In this document: positions 31,808 through 44,171 of the stretch, in pieces
How the letters are laid out: each line of letters opens with the position of its first letter
Position numbering within the stretch: the first letter of the stretch is position 1
NCBI GenBank assembly: GCA_014218235.1
Contig: CM024760.1
Span: 140,693,245-140,757,244 of the forward strand
Direction: 5' to 3'
Source: Colocasia esculenta
Taxonomy: Eukaryota > Streptophyta > Magnoliopsida > Alismatales > Araceae
DNA: 64,000 nt
Translations under genes and position numbers: made by a program
Notes under the pieces: model-generated
Told to the model about the DNA's origin: nothing
Database searches by the model: none
The model's input: only the letters and a program-made list of their open reading frames with translations

Positions 31808-34755
31808 TGTAGCAACCTGTATTTTTTTCAAAAAATAATAATAATAAAAATAAAAAGCAATTAGAAAATCAAAGAAAAGAGAATTAAATAAAACTCATCA
31901 AATGAAAATAAGTAATGGGCTCTATTAAATGGACCCATTAGAAATTAGTGGGCAAAAATAGAGATTTTAAAAATGGGAATAATAGAGAAATACCCAAAAT
32001 TCGTAACTAAAATATTACTTAAATAGAAAAGAGGTATTTAATGCATAAAAAATTGAAGTTTGAGTTGGATTGGGATTCCTAAACCTACCCTAATGGGTTG
32101 GCCATGAATTTAGATCCCAACCTAACCCAATTAGGAGATCTCTTGCTTAAAAAGAGGAGAGGAAAATAGGAAATTCAGAGTTTAATAGGAGTTAGACTTA
32201 AACTAGGAAAGAGAACAGGGAGAAGCTTAAATACTTCTCTTAAACCCTCATGGCCGGCCCTAGCTCATGCCAAGAGGTTCTTGGACCAGGAGGAGAGGCC
32301 AAGAGGAGGAGAATTCATGGAGAGGAAGGATCTCTCAAGTTCTTCCCCGAGTTCTTCAAGCTCTTAACCCTAGAAGAGGAAAACGATCAAAGATAGGCAT
32401 TCTCACAAGCATAAACCATGAAACTTTTTTCTGTAGGATGTCTCATCTATCAGGAACAAAAGCCCTTTGGTTTCATAATTTTTCATCGAGCATATCTTTC
32501 ATTCATGATTTTTCATGTTCTGCAACTTACATGACCCCGAACCCTCTTCTTAATTCTTGATCTCCTTGTATACTCATCCCCATGCCACGAGATTTTTACT
32601 GTAGGCACTGATACATGTTAGGCTTCTTTTTCTCCTAAAAGCCCTAAATTTGATTCATCCTATCTTGCGAATTTAATCGTTGATCTCAACTATGTACTGT
32701 TTCATGTTCATCATGAATACCCGTGTTTAAAACATGTCTAAACCCTGGATGTTTTCCAATTCCTAATTGTTGTAAGTACCCATGCATGTGTAGGTCGATC
32801 TGCAACTTGTTTCATGAATTTTCATTGACTATAAAATTAGTTGTGATTTTCTGAATCACCTTGTGTCAAATAGGGTAAGTTTTGGCCCGCAATCCAATGT
32901 AAAGTCCTTTCCCTGTCGGGCTCGGGCGCAGACCCTGTGAACGCAATGGCCCGAAAGGCCGCATTCACAAGGGCTGTTGTGACAGCACCCTCTATCGCGA
33001 TCTTATCGCGACAGGGCCTGTCGTCGCGATCTGCTGCCCGACCTGACTAGGCCTGTCGCGACCCGTACAAGACCCCGTCGCGTTCTCAGTTGACCCCGTC
33101 GCGACCCTCATCAAGGTACGTCGCGATCTGGGTTCCTTTTTGCAAGAAACCCCCTGTCTCAGCAATGCTTGATTATCTACAGTGTTTGTACTCTTGTTTA
33201 ACAGTCATACATACAAGAAATAACACTTATTATAAATTAAACATTTATGTATGATTAAAATACATGCACATGATCTTTTCTATCTACAATTTTCATGACA
33301 CTTACACACACTTTAAACCATCCAATTATGGCATAATTTGGCATGAAATTATATCATAATACACCTGGTAATTTATGCAATTAAATTACCATATTTTAAA
33401 TATACTTATCTATTGTTTCTTGCGATGTTTTGGGAATACCAATATCGACGCTCCATTGTTCTACAACTCCTCTAGAACGTCGAGCACTTGTTTCTATATA
33501 CACACTTTCTTGACTTGGACGAACTCTCTGTCGGATACTCCTTCTGCCAGACTAGTAAGTCTTTGTTCAAGGCCTCCGTAAGTCTCCTCTGTCCATGGAT
33601 TCCCACATGGTCGATGAGCCGGTTGTACCCTAACACCTATTACACCCTTTAGGGATCAATATAGTCCAGACAACTATTAGAAATTCACTCTCGTCTTGAA
33701 TCACACCGGACCTCTGGACCTGTGCTTAACATGGCCAGTGGTAAGATCGTGAGTTCCGCCTGACTGCCAACGCCAAGTGCGCGTGTTGTGCAACTGTTAC
33801 TATCGCCTGTTTACTCGACACGTTACGTGCAATGTCCACTAGCTCTCATCTACACTCTATTCTCTCATCTATTCACGTTCACTCTACTATCTCGTCTATT
33901 CATCTTGTGCTCTTGTCTAATTCTTGGTACTCTATATTGGCCATTGACTGATTGTCTAAAGATAAACAATATAACCAATGCCTGGCAATATTTAAAGGGC
34001 CTGATCTAGTCCTGGGATGTGCGTCCGAAAGTGCTAGTGCCCATGGGAGTTAAATGATCAGAGTGTTTGGCATTACACTCAAGTGCTATCTATCTTGACT
34101 ATCTAAATGTCAATCAAAAGTGCTATGTTCTCTCGTTGTCCATTGACCACAAGGTGCTATGCTATACTCGTTGTGCTATTTGTACTATGGCCATCTTGCT
34201 ATACTTGACCTTGTGCTATCTTGCTATTATTGTGCTATTCCCGACACTTGTGCTATTTTGGAAAGTCTTGCTATTTCATTCACGTACTGTGCTGCTATAT
34301 TTTTACTTGACTCTCTCGCTCTATCGTTAGTTACTCTGCCTTCAATGCATTAACTATTTAAAGCCTGCTTGACTATTGAGATTTAAGTCCTATTGGACGT
34401 TATTGCTCACCCTGCATTATTTGTCGTTGTGTTCTCAGGTGAGACCGAGGATGAACCATACACTCAAGAGGACGGGAACGACCTGGAGTGATGTCATGAG
34501 TACCCTAGTGTCCTATTGCTATGTTTAGCGTTGTAGTAGTTAGGTTTGAAGTTTAGTCTTTTGCCTTCTTTCAATGTAATTGGATCCTGTAGATTGGCTC
34601 TGATATTAGTGATTGTAACTAGGCATTTGAAAGTATTAATGGAATGAATTTGCTTTAGTATTATTCATTGCGAAATGGGTTGATGTCTAGGACTCGCTCT
34701 ATACCCTTTACTTGCAACTGTCTCGCGTTCCGATATTCCGCATCGGGGCGTGACA
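31808..34755 (+). repeat. 5' LTR of element A (2948 bp)
   Basis: Starts TGTAGCAACCTG and ends GGGGCGTGACA, followed by the primer-binding site. U3 is AT-rich. 32270-32560 and 33780-34330 contain chance ORFs only. A TCGCGA array lies at 32995-33126. Its end matches the 38997/46497 LTR ends (complement tgtcacgccccg). The partner LTR is lost. Confidence 0.75.
32995..33126. repeat. Array of TCGCGA palindromes in LTR A
   Basis: Six TCGCGA and one TCGCGT, most preceded by G, in about 130 bp, 1.19-1.32 kb from the LTR start. The unit spacing varies from 11 to 32 bp. Confidence 0.8.
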
Positions 34756-34761
34756 GCTTTG

Positions 34762-34773
34762 TGGTATCAAAGC
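34762..34773 (+). other. Primer-binding site of element A
   Basis: TGGTATCAAAGC, one G-to-A change from TGGTATCAGAGC, the complement of the initiator-Met tRNA 3' end used by Tekay-type elements. Confidence 0.85.
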
Positions 34774-34956
34774 CTAGGTTATTCTCAATTATAGGATGTT
34801 CTAGGTTAACCTGCCTCGACTAGAGTCAATTATCTACCTATGTGAGTTGAGGTTAGAGCCAAGGGTAACTAGTTAAAATAAACTCACACATGCACAAATT
34901 AAATTCCACATCGACATAATGACAATAAGTTATTTTGTAGGAACTAAGCAATCAAG

Positions 34957-35894
34957 ATGACTGCCGAATGTGCTCAAATGAGGGGCATGCAACAAACCAT
35001 CCAAGAACTGACACGTGCCATTGTGCAAGCTACTCAAGGAGGTGGCAATCGTGGTGCAGGCAACCTACATCGCAACTTCTGAAGTCTGACCCACCTAGGT
35101 TTAGCGGATCCACGGATCCGGATGAAGCTGAGCACTAGCTCCAAGAGATGGAAAGAATTTTCTGTGTCATGTAATGTGCAGCGGGGGACAAGCTGCTACT
35201 GGCCACGTTCCAACTGGAGAAGGACGCCCGCGCTTGGTGGGAGTCAGTGGAAGCTACTAGAGAGAATGGGCTATTCACCTGGAACGAGTTTAAAGAAGCT
35301 TTCAACTCCAAATACTTCTCCGAGCGTGTTCAAGAAGGGAAGGCTGCGGAATTCGCTGCTCTTAAATAGTGGAGCTTGATTGTGGCCGAATATGAAGCCC
35401 AGTTCTCTAGACTGGCAAGGTATGCTGAGAACTTGGTGAACACCGAGAGAATGAAGGCTAAGCGTTTCCTCAACGGCCTTAAGCCTCAATACATTACCCA
35501 ACTGGCACCTCTCGACATCCAGACCTACGCCGAGATGGTGAAGAGGGCTCAGTTGCGAGAAGATGCTACGGACTTCACGAACCGTATCCAAGGAAAGTTT
35601 GTGAAAAAAGAATTCACCTCGGGTCAATCATCTGCTAAGCCAAACAACGGCAAGAAGCGTCCCTTCAACATCACGGAGGGATCTAGCCAAGAAAGGAAAC
35701 CCAAGGTTTTCGTACCCAACACTCCAACAAAGAGCCACTGCAAACACTATGACAAGCTTGGTCACACGGTTGATGAATGCTGGAGGAAAGCCGACGCGTG
35801 TCTGTGCTGCGGAAGTCGCGAGCACCACATCCCCGAGTACCCGCTACTGAAAGAGAATGAAAGGCACCCTAATGTGCTTAAGAAACAGGGCTGA
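34957..35894 (+). pseudogene. gag of element A
   Basis: ATG at 34957 (CAQMRGMQQTIQELTRAI, then QATQGGGNRGAG), colinear with gag of element B. A frameshift and stop near 35080, two more stops (for example TAG in the W of AEHxLQE) and another before VAEYEAQFSRLARYAENLV (35376). Gag core: LEKDARAWWESVEA, FNSKYFSERVQE, MKAKRFLNGLKPQYITQLAP. Two zinc knuckles: CKHYDKLGHTVDECW (second Cys is Tyr) and CLCCGSREHHIPEYP (last Cys is Tyr). Ends TGA 35892-35894. Confidence 0.85.
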
Positions 35895-37938
35895 CTGCAA
35901 GCCCTGCATGATGAGGAACCTGCTATGGAGGGTGGCGTGGTAGAAGGTACCCTTCAAGTTTTCTCATTATCAGCATTTGTTTTATTTGATACTGGAGCCA
36001 CTCATTCATTTATATCTCAAAACTTTGCTGATTCTGTGAATTCTAAACCTATATCCATAGGTTGTGAGTTCTCTGTCACAACGCCACTAGGGGAAAAGGA
36101 GAAATTGAACAAATACTTTGCCTCTGCCGATGTAATGATCGGAAACCATAACCTAAAGGCCGACCTGGTGTGTATGCCCATGGAAGGCTATGATGTAATT
36201 TTGGGAGCCGACTGGTTGTCCGCATATGGGGCAAGTGTCGACTGTAAGAAAGAGAAGGTTACCTTTAGTGACTTTCCTAAAATGGGATTCTCCGGGATTA
36301 GACATAAGAGACGGATGTCTCTAGTCTCCGCCATAAAAGCCCACAACATGATGAGGAAAGGTTGTATTGCTTTCCTAGCAGCCGTAGTAGTGGAAAAGAA
36401 GGATTCCAAGATAGAAGACATACATATAGTACAGGAATACCCAGATGTATTCCTTGAAGACTTGCCAGGGATTCCCCCTGAACGAGATGTCAACTTTGCC
36501 ATTGAGCTGATTCCTGGAGCCGCACCAGTATCGCGTCAACCGTACCGGATGCCACCTGCCGAGCTGAAGGAATTGAAGGCGCAACTGATGGAGCTACTAG
36601 AAAAGGGTTCATCAAACCATGTACTTCCCCATGGGGAGCACCTGTGCTATTTGTAAAGAAGAAAGATGGATCGATGAGGCTGTGCATCGACTATCGACAA
36701 CTCAATCAACTCACCATCAAGAACAAGTACCCTTTGCCCAGAGTCGACGAACTGTTCGACCAAATATCAGGAGCTCAATATTTCTCCAAGATCGATCTTC
36801 GATCTGGACACCACCAAATGAGGATCAAGGAGGACGATATCTTCAAGACGGCTTTCAGGAGCAGGTATGGACATTATGAATTCGTCATTATGCCTTTTGG
36901 GCTAACCAATGCTCCTGCAGCCTTTATGCAACTCATGAACAGCATATATCGGCCCTACCTCGACAAGTTCATGGTCGTCTTTATCGATGACATCCTCATA
37001 TACTCCAAGACCAAGGAAGAGCATGAAGAACACCTGAAGACAGCACTACAAGTTTTGCGAGACAACAAGCTATACGCAAAGCTTAGCAAATGTGAATTCT
37101 GGCTCTAAGAAGTATCCTTCTTGGGCCATGTCATCTCAAAGGACGGCATCTCCGTTGATCCCTCCAAAGTCGAAGCTGTACTCAACTGGAAGAGACCAAC
37201 CAACGTCACCGAAATCAGAAGTTTCCTAGGACTGGCTGGCTATTACAGGCGGTTCACCAAGGACTTCTCAAAGATCGCCGTTCCTCTCATGCGTCTGACA
37301 CGAAAGGAGAATCCATACTCCTGGAGTAAAGAGTGTGAGAAAAGTTTTCAAACCCTCAAAGATTGTCTTACCTCAGCACCTATTCTCGCTCTGCCAATAG
37401 AGGGAGAAGGTTTCTCTGTCTACACCGATGCCTCAAGAATTGGGCTAGGTTGTGTACTCATGCAAAAAGAGAAGGTCATCGCCTATTCTTCAAGACAACT
37501 GAAGACACATGAAGTCAACTACCCTGTACATAATCTCGAGCTGGCTACCGTGGTCTTCGCCTTGAAGATTTGGAGACACTATCTATATGGCGAGTAATTC
37601 ACTGTCTACTCAGACCATAAAAGTCTGAAGTATTTATTCTCCCAGAAGGAACTCAACATGAGACAAAGGAGATGGCTGGAATACTTCAAAGATTTTGACT
37701 TCCACATCCAATACCACCCAGGCAAGGGAAATGCTGTGGCTGATGCCCTTAGTAGGAAGCCAATGGCATTTATCTCAAGTCTAGTCCTTGGCGAGATGCA
37801 ACTACTAGAACAATTCGCAAGGTTAGACTTAAGTATCGAGCATAGAGATGATCGAGTCTTGGTTGCCAATATCAAGATTCAATCTGATCTGCTAGAGGAG
37901 ATCAAAGCTCAACAAGACGATGATCCATTCTTAGGAGG
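35895..37938 (+). pseudogene. protease-RT-RNase H of element A
   Basis: 35925-36590: protease with intact FDTGATHSFIS and GYDVILGADWLSAYGASVDC, then LEDLPGIPPERDVNFAIELI, PGAAPVSRQPYRMPPAELKE. One-base frameshift at about 36605. RT: LFVKKKDGSMRLCIDYRQLN, FSKIDLRSGHHQMRIKE, YEFVIMPFGLTNAPAAFMQL and the catalytic FIDDILIYSK. TAA at 37107, then FLGHVISKDG, SFLGLAGYYRRFTKDFSKIA. RNase H: YTDASRIGLGCVLMQ; TAA at 37596; YSDHKSLKYLFSQKELN, YHPGKGNAVADALSRKP. Stops sit at positions where CAA/CAG/GAA codons are expected. Truncated at DDDPFL before integrase. Confidence 0.88.
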
Positions 37939-38996
37939 AGGTATCTCATTGATTGCCTTGGCCTTGTGCGGGTCTATTTGAATCCCCCGTTTGCTGACTA
38001 TGAAACTTAGCAATTTGCCTGAAGAAACCCCAAACACGCACTTCTTTGGATTCATCTTCAATTGATATTCTTGTGCGTGGCGGAATACTTTGGCAAGCAC
38101 GGAGGAGTGTTCTCTTTGAGTCTGAGACTTCACCACAATATCATCCACGTATACCTCAACATCAATATGAATCATATCGTGGAAGATAGCTAACATTGCC
38201 CTTTAATAAGTGGCGTCGGCATTCTTCAATCCAAACGGCATGACCACGTAGCAATAGGTTCCCCAGGGCGTGGTGACGAAAGTTTTCTCTTGGTCCTCCA
38301 GGGCTAGACGGATTTGATTATAGCCTGAGTACCCATCCATGAACGATAGAGTCTCATACCTAGCGGTATTATCAATCAGTACATCCAAATGAGGTAAAGG
38401 AAAATCATCCTTTGGACATGCCCTATTCAGGTCCCGGAAGTCTATGCAAATTCGCACTCTTCCGTCTTTATTCATGACCGGGACTATGTTGGCCACCCAC
38501 AAAGGATAGAGGACTACACGGATGAACTTAGCTTTGTGTAGCTTGTCAATCTCCTCTTTCATCTTCAAAGCAATGTGGGGGAGGAAACACCTTAGTTTCT
38601 GCTTAACGGCAACTGTCGCTGGCTTCAGGATCAACCTATGTTCCACTAACTCAGGGTCAATGCCGGGCATGTCGTCATATGGCCAGGCGAAAGAATCCTT
38701 GAACTCCCTCAGCATTTCTATGAGCGCCTCTTCTTCCTTGGGAGGAGACCGGAAGCTATGGTTAAAAGCCTAGGGTCTTCTTCTGTTCCGACATTTACCT
38801 CTTTGGTGGGTTCGTCTACTGCCGAGGTGGGCTCATCAAATCTTCTCATGCCACTCGCATACATCTCGGCAGCGTCCTCTATTTCACAATCCTCTTCATC
38901 CACAGGGTCATCCTCAGCTAAAATCTCATAAACACCAAATCCGTCATCTAGCCCTTCCTCCTCGTGCTGAGCTTCTATGTTCAGGATTACAGCTTC
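37938..38996 (-). pseudogene. Ogre-like reverse transcriptase (partial)
   Basis: From 38996: an acidic linker AVILNIEAQHEEEGLDDG, frameshift near 38735, then MLREFKDSFAWPYDDMPGID, VANIVPVMNKDGRVRICIDF, RDLNRACPKDDFPLPHLDVL, FMDGYSGYNQIRLALEDQEK, YVVMPFGLKNADATY, a TAA at about 38203, and VEVYVDDIVVKSQTQREHS (catalytic YVDD kept), LKMNPKKCVFGVSSGKLLSF, RGIQIDPHKAKAINEIPPPK. The frame then ends at the junction with element A. The N-terminal side continues in frame across the element B insertion with 49405-49450 (EFTREA). Confidence 0.85.
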
Positions 38997-41890
38997 TGTC
39001 ACGCCCCGATATTTAGCAGTGGAATAAATACTGGGGGACGTGAACGATACAAACAGACGTACCACAGTTGAATAGCGCAGAGTCACAAATGAATATAACA
39101 ACACTTTTTAGATCATAATAACATCATCAAAGGCACTCTTAGTTTCATTTCATTCCACTAGATACAACCTTACATAAGAAAGAACCAACTAAAGAATCCA
39201 TTATTCAAATAAAACTTCCAGAAAAGTTCACTACTACGTAGACTACTCAATTGTCTATTCATAAACTATCATCAACTCATATGGCGGGTGCTCATCACTC
39301 TTGCCCTGCCCCATCGGACTCCACTGGTTCTTCATCACTTCCTGAAAAAGGGTAGGATGATAGGGTGAGCGAACTAGCTCAGTAGGATTTACATCTCAAT
39401 AGTGTGCATGCACTAATATACATGATTAGCATTTTAAATAGGCAGATATGCACATGAATATGATGATAATGCATGCAATACTAACAGATTGAATAGCAGA
39501 GTAGAACGAATATCATATCAGATCAAATGTCGAATTGCATATACAATGGACAGATATTTCAAGAGTAGAATCATATCAAAAGAAATTGGCCATATTCGGA
39601 CAGATACCACGTATTCACGTGAACAGACGTATCATATCAAATCTTATCATATCAGATCAAATCAAACTTATCATATCAAACGAAGGCACAATTTTTACAA
39701 CTCTTGCATATAGTATCAGTGCCATGCCACGCACCACAAGTCCATACTCCCGCGGTTAATAAGTACGTTGGGGCGCTCCTCCCCGGGACCAGACAGGGCC
39801 CCTATTGCACAGGCATTGGTCAAAAGGACCGAAGTCCCAATTGTGCCGAACAAACATATTCATATTATGGCCACAGAGTTTCAATGACAAGCTCATAGAA
39901 AAAGGAAACAAGATCATTCATAGAGTCAAGGTATGACAAATAGCTCAAGAGAATAGGGCAGGATAACGACGTATCTTATGTTTCATAATTCATTAATGTC
40001 TTGACATGAGGATGTTTCAAAAGACAGATCATATGCAGAACATGTGCTCTCAATTTTCCAAGAAGGGTGTGCCTATTCGTGCAAATGTGTGAGTGACGAG
40101 TCACGGATCTTCCTAGCATGTATGCATATGGACAAATAATCAATGGAACACTGGGAAGCATGAAACTAATGAAACTCTTATGCAAATCATGACATTAACA
40201 CCACTAACAAGTCCATACCAACATGTATTCATCCCCACATTCATATGATATTCTTATCTTATCAATTGACCATAAGCAAGATCACAAGGTAATCCAATGG
40301 ACATAAGATCAGTCACAATTACACATTAGAATCGTATTCATATCATTACTATTTTTCAATGGGTTAATTTATTTTAGGTCCATGCATACCATATAACATC
40401 ATGCACATGCTAGTAGACATCATGAAATGATCAGACCCAAATTATGTAATTTTTTTGTAAGGGTAGTGTCGACACACCCCTTACTGGTGTCGACACAATG
40501 CTTCAAACACAAGACAAAATAATGCAGACTGGTCAAGTAGTGTCGACACAGTGCTTCAAATACAAGGCAAAAAGGTCAAGTAGTGTCGACACTAGTTCAG
40601 GTAGTGTCGACACTAGAGACAGCTCCCAGAACACCTTCTGGCCAATCTGGGACAGTGTGTCGACACTAGCCCAAGTAGTGTCGACACTAGAGGCCTTCCC
40701 AGAACACCTTCTGGGCTGGTTTGGGACAGTGTGTCGACACTAGCCCTACTAGTGTCGACACTAGTTCCCTTCCAAAACAAAACTTATAGGTCATGTGGAA
40801 CCCGAAAACACATCTCATGCAGTGGTTTACTTACCCCGCTTATAACTCTCTAACGAATGATATTTAGACAAAATGTTCAACACGAACGATGACGAGGTCA
40901 ACTAGTAGAAGAACTTTTATGTTGGGGGTTTGATCTAATTCAGTCTCTAATCCGAGAAAACATATGGAGAACAAAAAGTCAAGTGTAGCCCGAAATCACA
41001 GGATCATGGAGAGACTCTCTTACCATGCTCATAACTCTCTAACGAAAGATTTTTGGACAAAATGTCCAACATGAAAGATGATCATGACTTCAAGTAGAAG
41101 AACTTTCATGAAAGAAGTTTAGTCAAATTCGGTCTCTAATCACATGCATAATATGAAGAACGAAAAAAAAAACTCTAACTAAGAACAACTGAGGGAAAAC
41201 GACCAATACTCCATGCATACTCCATGAAAATTGGGCAAATCAAGTGCAAATGAACATAGACTCGATGCTCTACATGATGGTATAGGTTTTCTTTAATCTT
41301 GGCCCGAGAACACCTACCTTTACGAAGATCTAAAACCAGTCGACGTTCTAGATGCAACAGAGGATGCAGGGGATGGAACTCCGGGTTCCCAGCCTTTTCT
41401 CCTTTTCCTCAGAAGCTCTAGCCTGCCTCCAAACGACCCCAACTCATTGTTAAACCTTCCCCAAGAGTTTGAGGATGAGTTCTTATAGATTTAGGTTGTA
41501 GTTAAGAGTCCTAATGAGACTAGGAAAGGGGCTATGAGTTCTGTCTCCCACTTTCCATAAAATCTGGGATTCTCTTACCTAAAAGAGGTAGCAAAGGTTT
41601 AGGAAACCATCAATTGGTGTTGGGTTCGGTTTTGGCTTACCTTGCATGACTAATTACCTTAATTTTAACCATAACTTGCCCTCTCCAATTATGGCATAAT
41701 TACATACATGAATTTCTGGGAAATTTCTTGTCCTAGTTTGTTTATATCCTTGGGCCAAATGTGCTCTATTGGCCCAATCTTGTTAATGGGTCATTAATAC
41801 ATGGTGTTGGAAGTCTCTCTAATATATTTATTTACTTTATCATCCTTTATTTCCAAAGTTTTTAAATCACTAAATTTCCGGGGTGTTACA
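38997..41890 (-). repeat. 3' LTR of element B (2894 bp)
   Basis: On the minus strand it runs TGTAACACCCC...GGGGCGTGACA. It contains a 189-bp tandem pair (ataactctct at 40842 and 41031), the GTGTCGACAC array at 40463-40764 and near-identical sequence to 46497-49404. Confidence 0.95.
40463..40764. repeat. GTGTCGACAC palindrome array (3' LTR of B)
   Basis: Nine copies of GTGTCGACAC, mostly within tagtgtcgacacta. Pairs sit 20-22 bp apart, separated by segments that hold a second inverted repeat, ccagaacaccttctgg. The array lies 1.13-1.43 kb from the LTR start. Confidence 0.9.
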
Positions 41891-41904
41891 TTCTCCGCCA
41901 CTTA
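41891..41904 (-). other. Polypurine tract of element B
   Basis: The complement reads aagtggcggagaa directly before the TG of the 3' LTR. Confidence 0.7.
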
Positions 41905-41929
41905 AAAAAATTTGGTCCCCAAATTTACA

Positions 41930-44140
41930 CATAATGGTGTAGTTCGTACCTGAGAATAGTTCTGGGTTGTTTTTCTTCATTCTTTCCTTTGTTTCCCAGG
42001 TAGCATTAGTGACTCCGTCTCGACTCCATTGGACCTTCACCATAGGTATGGTACGATTCCTGAGTCGTTGAATCTTCCGATCCAACAGTTTGATCGGCTT
42101 CTCTTCATAACTCAGGTCCTCCCGAATCTCCAAGTCCTCATGGTTGATCACATGGTCGGCATAGAATAAGTACTTCCACAGCATGGATATGTGGAACACA
42201 TTATGCACGTTCTCCAGCTGTGGAGGTAGTGCAAGTCTATACGCCACCTGACCAATTCTTTCCAGAATTTCAAATGGCCCTATGAATCTGGGACTTAGTT
42301 TTCCTTTGATCCCAAATCTTTGTATTCCCCTTGAAGGTGAGACCTTTAAGAAAACATGTTCGCCAACCTGAAACTCCAGTTCTCTCCTTATCTTGTCTGC
42401 ATAACTCTTCTGTCTGGATTGTGCTATCTTCAGACGTTCCCTGACAATCTGAACCTTCCGGACAGTTGCCTCAATTAAGTCGGGTCCAACCCATTGGTTC
42501 TGCCCAACCTCTTCCCAGCAAAGGGGTGATCTGCAACTCCTGTCATATAAGGCTTCAAATGGAGCCATCTTGATACTTGCCTGATAGCTATTGTTATATG
42601 CAAACTACATCAGGTACAACTGATCATCCCATCGCCCTCTAAAATCTAGCACCAGAGCACGAAGCATATCTTCCACAATTTGATTGGTCCTTTCGGTTTG
42701 TCCATCGGTCTGAGGATGGAAAGCAGTACTAAAGTTCAGTTTAGTACCCATTGCTACTTGCAATCCCTTCCAGAAGTGTGAAGTAAATCTAGGGTCCCGA
42801 TCTGAGATTATGCTAGATGGAACCCCATGCAATCTAACTACTTCCTTAACATAAAGTGCAGCCAATACATCCACAGACCATGTGCTCTTAATCGGCAAGA
42901 AATGAGCAAACTTAGTCAATAGATCAACTATTACCCAGATTGCATCCATACCACCTCTAGTCTTGGGCAATCCCATGATGAAGTCCATACCGATACTATC
43001 CCACTTCCATTCCGGGATTTCTAGTGGTAGCAGTCCACCAGCTGTACGGAAATGCTCGGCCTTGACTTTCATACATGTTAAACAGTATGACACATGATCG
43101 GCCACATCCCTCTTCTTGTTTGGCCACCAATACGACCTTTTCAAGTCTTGGTACATCTTTGTTGATCCAGGGTGAATCGTGTACTTGGACTGATGAGCTT
43201 CATTTAGTAACCTCTTCTTGAGTTCTCCATGATCAGGGACACATGTCCTACCTCGGAACAGTAATCTACCTTCCACAGATAGAGTGAAGTTAGGCCTTTG
43301 CTCTAGCTTCTCCCTGATCTCAACTAAGAATGGATCCTCTCCCTATTTCTCCTTGATTTCAGTCAGTAGGTCGGATTGTATCTGGAGGTTTGAAATCATT
43401 ACTTGTTTTTCCTTCTTTCCCACGTCTATGTTCAGACTTGCAAATTGCTCCAGTAACTTCCATTCGCCCAGCATCATATTAGCTAGCATAGCTCCTGGTT
43501 GTCTACTTAGAGCGTCGGCCACTACATTGGCTTTCCCGGGGTGATACTGAATGGAAAAGTCAAAGTCCTTAAGGTACTCTAACCACCTTCTTTGTCTCAT
43601 GTTCAGCTCCTTCTGTGAGAACAGGTATTTCAAACTCTTGTGGTCAGAAAAGACCTTAAATTGCTCACCATAGATATAATGCCTCCAAATTTTCAAGGCG
43701 AATACTACAACTGCCAACTCCAGGTCATGAACCGGATAGTTCACTTCGTGGATCTTCAACTGTCTGGAGGCATAAGCTATTACCCTCCCTTGTTGCATTA
43801 AGACGCAGCCCAGACCTGTTCCAGAAGCATCTGAATAAATTTCAAATCCTCCCTCATTAGTGGGTAAGGCGAGGACAGGAGCAGTGGTCAGACACTTCTT
43901 CAAGCTGTGAAAGCTTTCTTCACATTCATTGGTCCACACAAACGGATTTTCCTTCCGGTTCAGCTTGGTTAATGGCACTGCAATCTTTGAGAAATCCTTT
44001 ATAAACCTTCGGTAATATCCTGCTAATCCGAGAAAGCTCCTGATCTCTGTGACGCTTCTCGGTCTTCCCATTTCAGTACGGCCTCAACCTTTGATGGATC
44101 AACAGCGATACCATCCTTGGTTACCACATGTCCTAAAAAG
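41930..44140 (-). pseudogene. RNase H-integrase-chromodomain of element B
   Basis: From 44140, after a frameshift, RSFLGLAGYYRRFIKDFSKI, YSDASGTGLGCVLMQQGRVI, FSDHKSLKYLFSQKELN and YHPGKANVVADALSRQP. TAG at about 43341 (CAG expected). Integrase: H2C2 with HQSKYTIHPGSTKMYQDLKR and HVSYCLTCMKVK, then core SIGMDFIMGLPKTRGGMD, SIISDRDPRFTSHFWKGLQ and HPQTDGQTERTNQIVEDML, D-D-E all present. TAG at 42603. C-terminal domain: FEALYDRSCRSPLCWEEVGQ, KLSPRFIGPFEILERIGQVA. Ends with a chromodomain-like block LLDRKIQRLRNRTIPMVKVQ, WSRDGVTNATWETKERM. In this lineage the chromodomain directs integration to heterochromatin. Confidence 0.9.
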
Positions 44141-44171
44141 GACACCTCCTCAAACCAAAATTCACATTTAC

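Larger units (their letters stand above)
31808..37938 (+). mobile_element. Tekay/Del-like Ty3/gypsy element A, 3' truncated
   Basis: 5' LTR (31808-34755), iMet-type primer-binding site, gag, protease, RT, RNase H. It ends inside the RNase H-integrase linker at about 37938, where minus-strand Ogre-like sequence starts; integrase, chromodomain and 3' LTR are absent. Protein-level similarity to element B is high but not that of a recent copy, so A and B are related subfamilies. Confidence 0.85.

Noticed and set aside
33375..34353. Short plus-strand ORFs rich in Leu/Tyr/Cys
   Set aside because: They lie in LTR A; pyrimidine-rich composition explains them.
40463..40764. CRISPR-like repeat array
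   Set aside because: Units are 10-bp palindromes with irregular spacers that also repeat, inside plant LTRs; no cas genes and wrong domain of life.
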